From positions 4,340,001-4,404,000 of the forward strand of contig CM114271.1 in NCBI GenBank assembly GCA_050084515.1: a stretch of DNA of 64,000 nt, read 5' to 3'. Numbering within the stretch: the first letter of the stretch is position 1; every line of letters begins with the position of its first letter. Origin of the DNA: Blasia pusilla (lineage: Eukaryota; Marchantiophyta; Marchantiopsida; Blasiales). Positions 62,401 to 64,000 of the stretch are shown here, piece after piece. The translations under genes were made by a program, and so were the position numbers. The notes under the pieces were generated by a model that had not been told where the DNA came from, ran no database searches, and was given only the letters and a program-made list of their open reading frames with translations.

Positions 62401-63936
62401 AAAATCCAGATGCCATGACGAGAAAAAGCACAGCTGATGCTACACTTATGTCCACAACATCTTTTTCGTCCTGTTCTTGCTCCAGCATATAGCCATCTGG
62501 CAGCTCCTGCAAAAGTTTACATCATACATGAGACAACTTCATGCCATACTCATGAGTCACTAGTGACTAACCAGTCAGAGCCCAGAAATGCGCCATGAAT
62601 TGCCAATTAGACACTTAGACACTATGATTACACATTCAAAAATACCAGACTACAACAAATTGGAAACTAGACATTTAGTGAGCACGTGACATGAAAGTCT
62701 GCTAGGCTCAAGGGCATGAGAAAATGGATCAGAATGAGCTCAAGCAAGGCTGCTTTCTTCCACAGCTGATTTCCTTCATGAGATACAAGTCTTTGAGGAG
62801 CACAGGCTACAACAGAATTTTTCCAACCACCACAGGTTCCAAGTATTGGATGGGGATCTGTGTGGATTTACCAATTCCACAACCATGTCGCGTCGTGAAC
62901 TCTCCCTAGAGGTCTCCACGCCTCTCTACATCTCCAAGTGAAAACTCAATTTTTTTAAATTTCACCTAAGTTTGAGGTGGGTGCAGTGAAAGTCAGTGAA
63001 CAGGACCAAGTTAACAGTGGCTCATAGACTAAGCACCAATACCCACACACCATCAGCTTTATTACTAAGGACCAAAATTTACTAGATATGTTCCCTGGTT
63101 GCTCCCAAAAATGGCAGAAACATATGGATCAGACGTTAAAAATCCCGCTTAGAGATCCTCCATCTATTAGCATTCGTGGACTAAACGTGACTCTACAAAC
63201 CAGCTTCCAGCTTCACCACATGAAGATCATTATGAATACTTGTGATTGTCTCCAGACATCGTTGCCTACCATGTTGTCACTTTCTCAAGCCTTCCGGACA
63301 CTTAGACTCTTACTTTGGCCTAACTACACTACATTATCTCCCTCCAATTTCCCACCGTTTCTGCATATGTAAGATGGATTTCTCAGCTGTTAACTTCATA
63401 AATGGCCTTTGTTAACTGCTGTACAAATTTCTCGGTTGCCCCAAGCAGATCACAGCAATCAGCTCCTCCAACTTATCAAGAGCCTCATTGCTAAAACTGC
63501 TTGAATTATTCATATGGGACTGTCATTGGTGAACATGGCATTAGCAGAGCAAATACAATAAACTAGAAAAGTCCCGGTTATTCTGGAGGATATGTAACAA
63601 ACAGGACCATTCTAGTAGTCAGTAGTACCAATCTCCTCTCACGCAGTGTAACAATCTCCTCTCACGCAGTGTTCTCTTTCAGCGTCACATTGTTTATGCC
63701 TTTAAACATTTCCAAGAGAATTAAGCCCAAACCAACCAAAAAAAAAGTCACGGCACGCTTGAGACGAATTATAGACCGACTCACTTTCAGTCGCCGATAA
63801 TGCTCATTGGCTGCCTCCTTAGCACTCCAAGCGGACCAATATGAAGCCCCAAGAATGGTTCCCACTGCCATCAACCACAGAAAAACTTCTGCTACATCCA
63901 CCAGTGGTCGCTTTGGGGAGTAAAATAGCACCCTCA
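59487..63936 (-). CDS. SPPL: Signal peptide peptidase-like protease (plant SPPL), 5' end outside window
   Basis: Second GxGD intramembrane aspartyl protease, of the plant SPPL group that normally has a signal peptide and a luminal PA domain before the membrane core. In plants these sit in endosomal or vacuolar membranes. Minus-strand exons seen: 63936-63785, 62506-62324, 62110-62076, 61740-61584, 61290-61237, 61120-61028, 60450-60308, 60113-60043, 59883-59800, 59596-59487; phases all agree and give 359 residues. Landmarks: [20 protein letters not shown] (end of PA region and first membrane segment), [34 protein letters not shown] (catalytic Asp codon 61082-61084), [19 protein letters not shown] (catalytic Asp about 60346-60348), [25 protein letters not shown] and a stop at 59487-59489. 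The first exon begins mid-codon, so PA-domain exons lie beyond 64000. All active-site motifs are intact. Confidence 0.93.
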
Positions 63937-64000
63937 CTGGAAACACAACAAAACGAAACACCACTTAGATATGGGCATACAAATGCATTACTGGAATCAC

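Noticed and set aside
1-64000. CRISPR arrays, bacterial operons, rRNA genes, intact tRNA genes
   Set aside because: None seen. Direct repeats present are LTRs or minisatellites without regular unique spacers, and all genes are intron-split and eukaryotic.

Overview
This is nuclear DNA from a land plant. All five recognisable genes are split by many GT-AG introns, and the tRNA ligase has the plant ligase-kinase-phosphodiesterase layout. The mix of long introns full of decayed LTR elements and large repeat deserts would fit a bryophyte, lycophyte, fern or other large plant genome. I cannot place the species from the sequence alone. Exon models below come from splice sites, reading-frame continuity and family motifs recalled from memory; no search was run.

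Layout. 1-11.6 kb is a nest of decayed transposable elements: four copies of one LTR-like repeat with a conserved hairpin beside a TATA box (two in each orientation), a broken hAT transposase, a gag-only retroelement remnant on the minus strand, and a ~100-bp minisatellite. 13.5-32.9 kb (+) is a trifunctional tRNA ligase (RNL type): 28 coding exons recovered, 1,080 in-frame codons including the stop, first coding exon missing. Its introns hold copia-type LTRs, copia pol remnants, a LINE-like tail and a strong foldback. 35.3-37.2 kb (-) is a coatomer zeta subunit whose first intron is stop-free and divisible by three. 38-45.3 kb is repeat-rich with no gene I can support.

46.3-50.9 kb (+) is a signal peptide peptidase (GxGD intramembrane aspartyl protease) whose N-terminal extension looks like a chloroplast transit peptide. 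53.1-54.7 kb (-) is a peptide-methionine sulfoxide reductase A. 54.7-59.5 kb is AT-rich intergenic DNA with a tandem repeat. 59.5-64 kb (-) is a second GxGD protease of the plant SPP-like (SPPL) group, whose 5' exons run off the window.

The genes do not form an operon or one pathway. They are housekeeping functions: tRNA splicing and RNA repair, COPI trafficking, intramembrane proteolysis twice, and repair of oxidised methionine. The most interesting points are the possible organelle-directed SPP, the exitron-like COPZ intron, the foldback in a tRNA ligase intron, and the hairpin-TATA repeat family.
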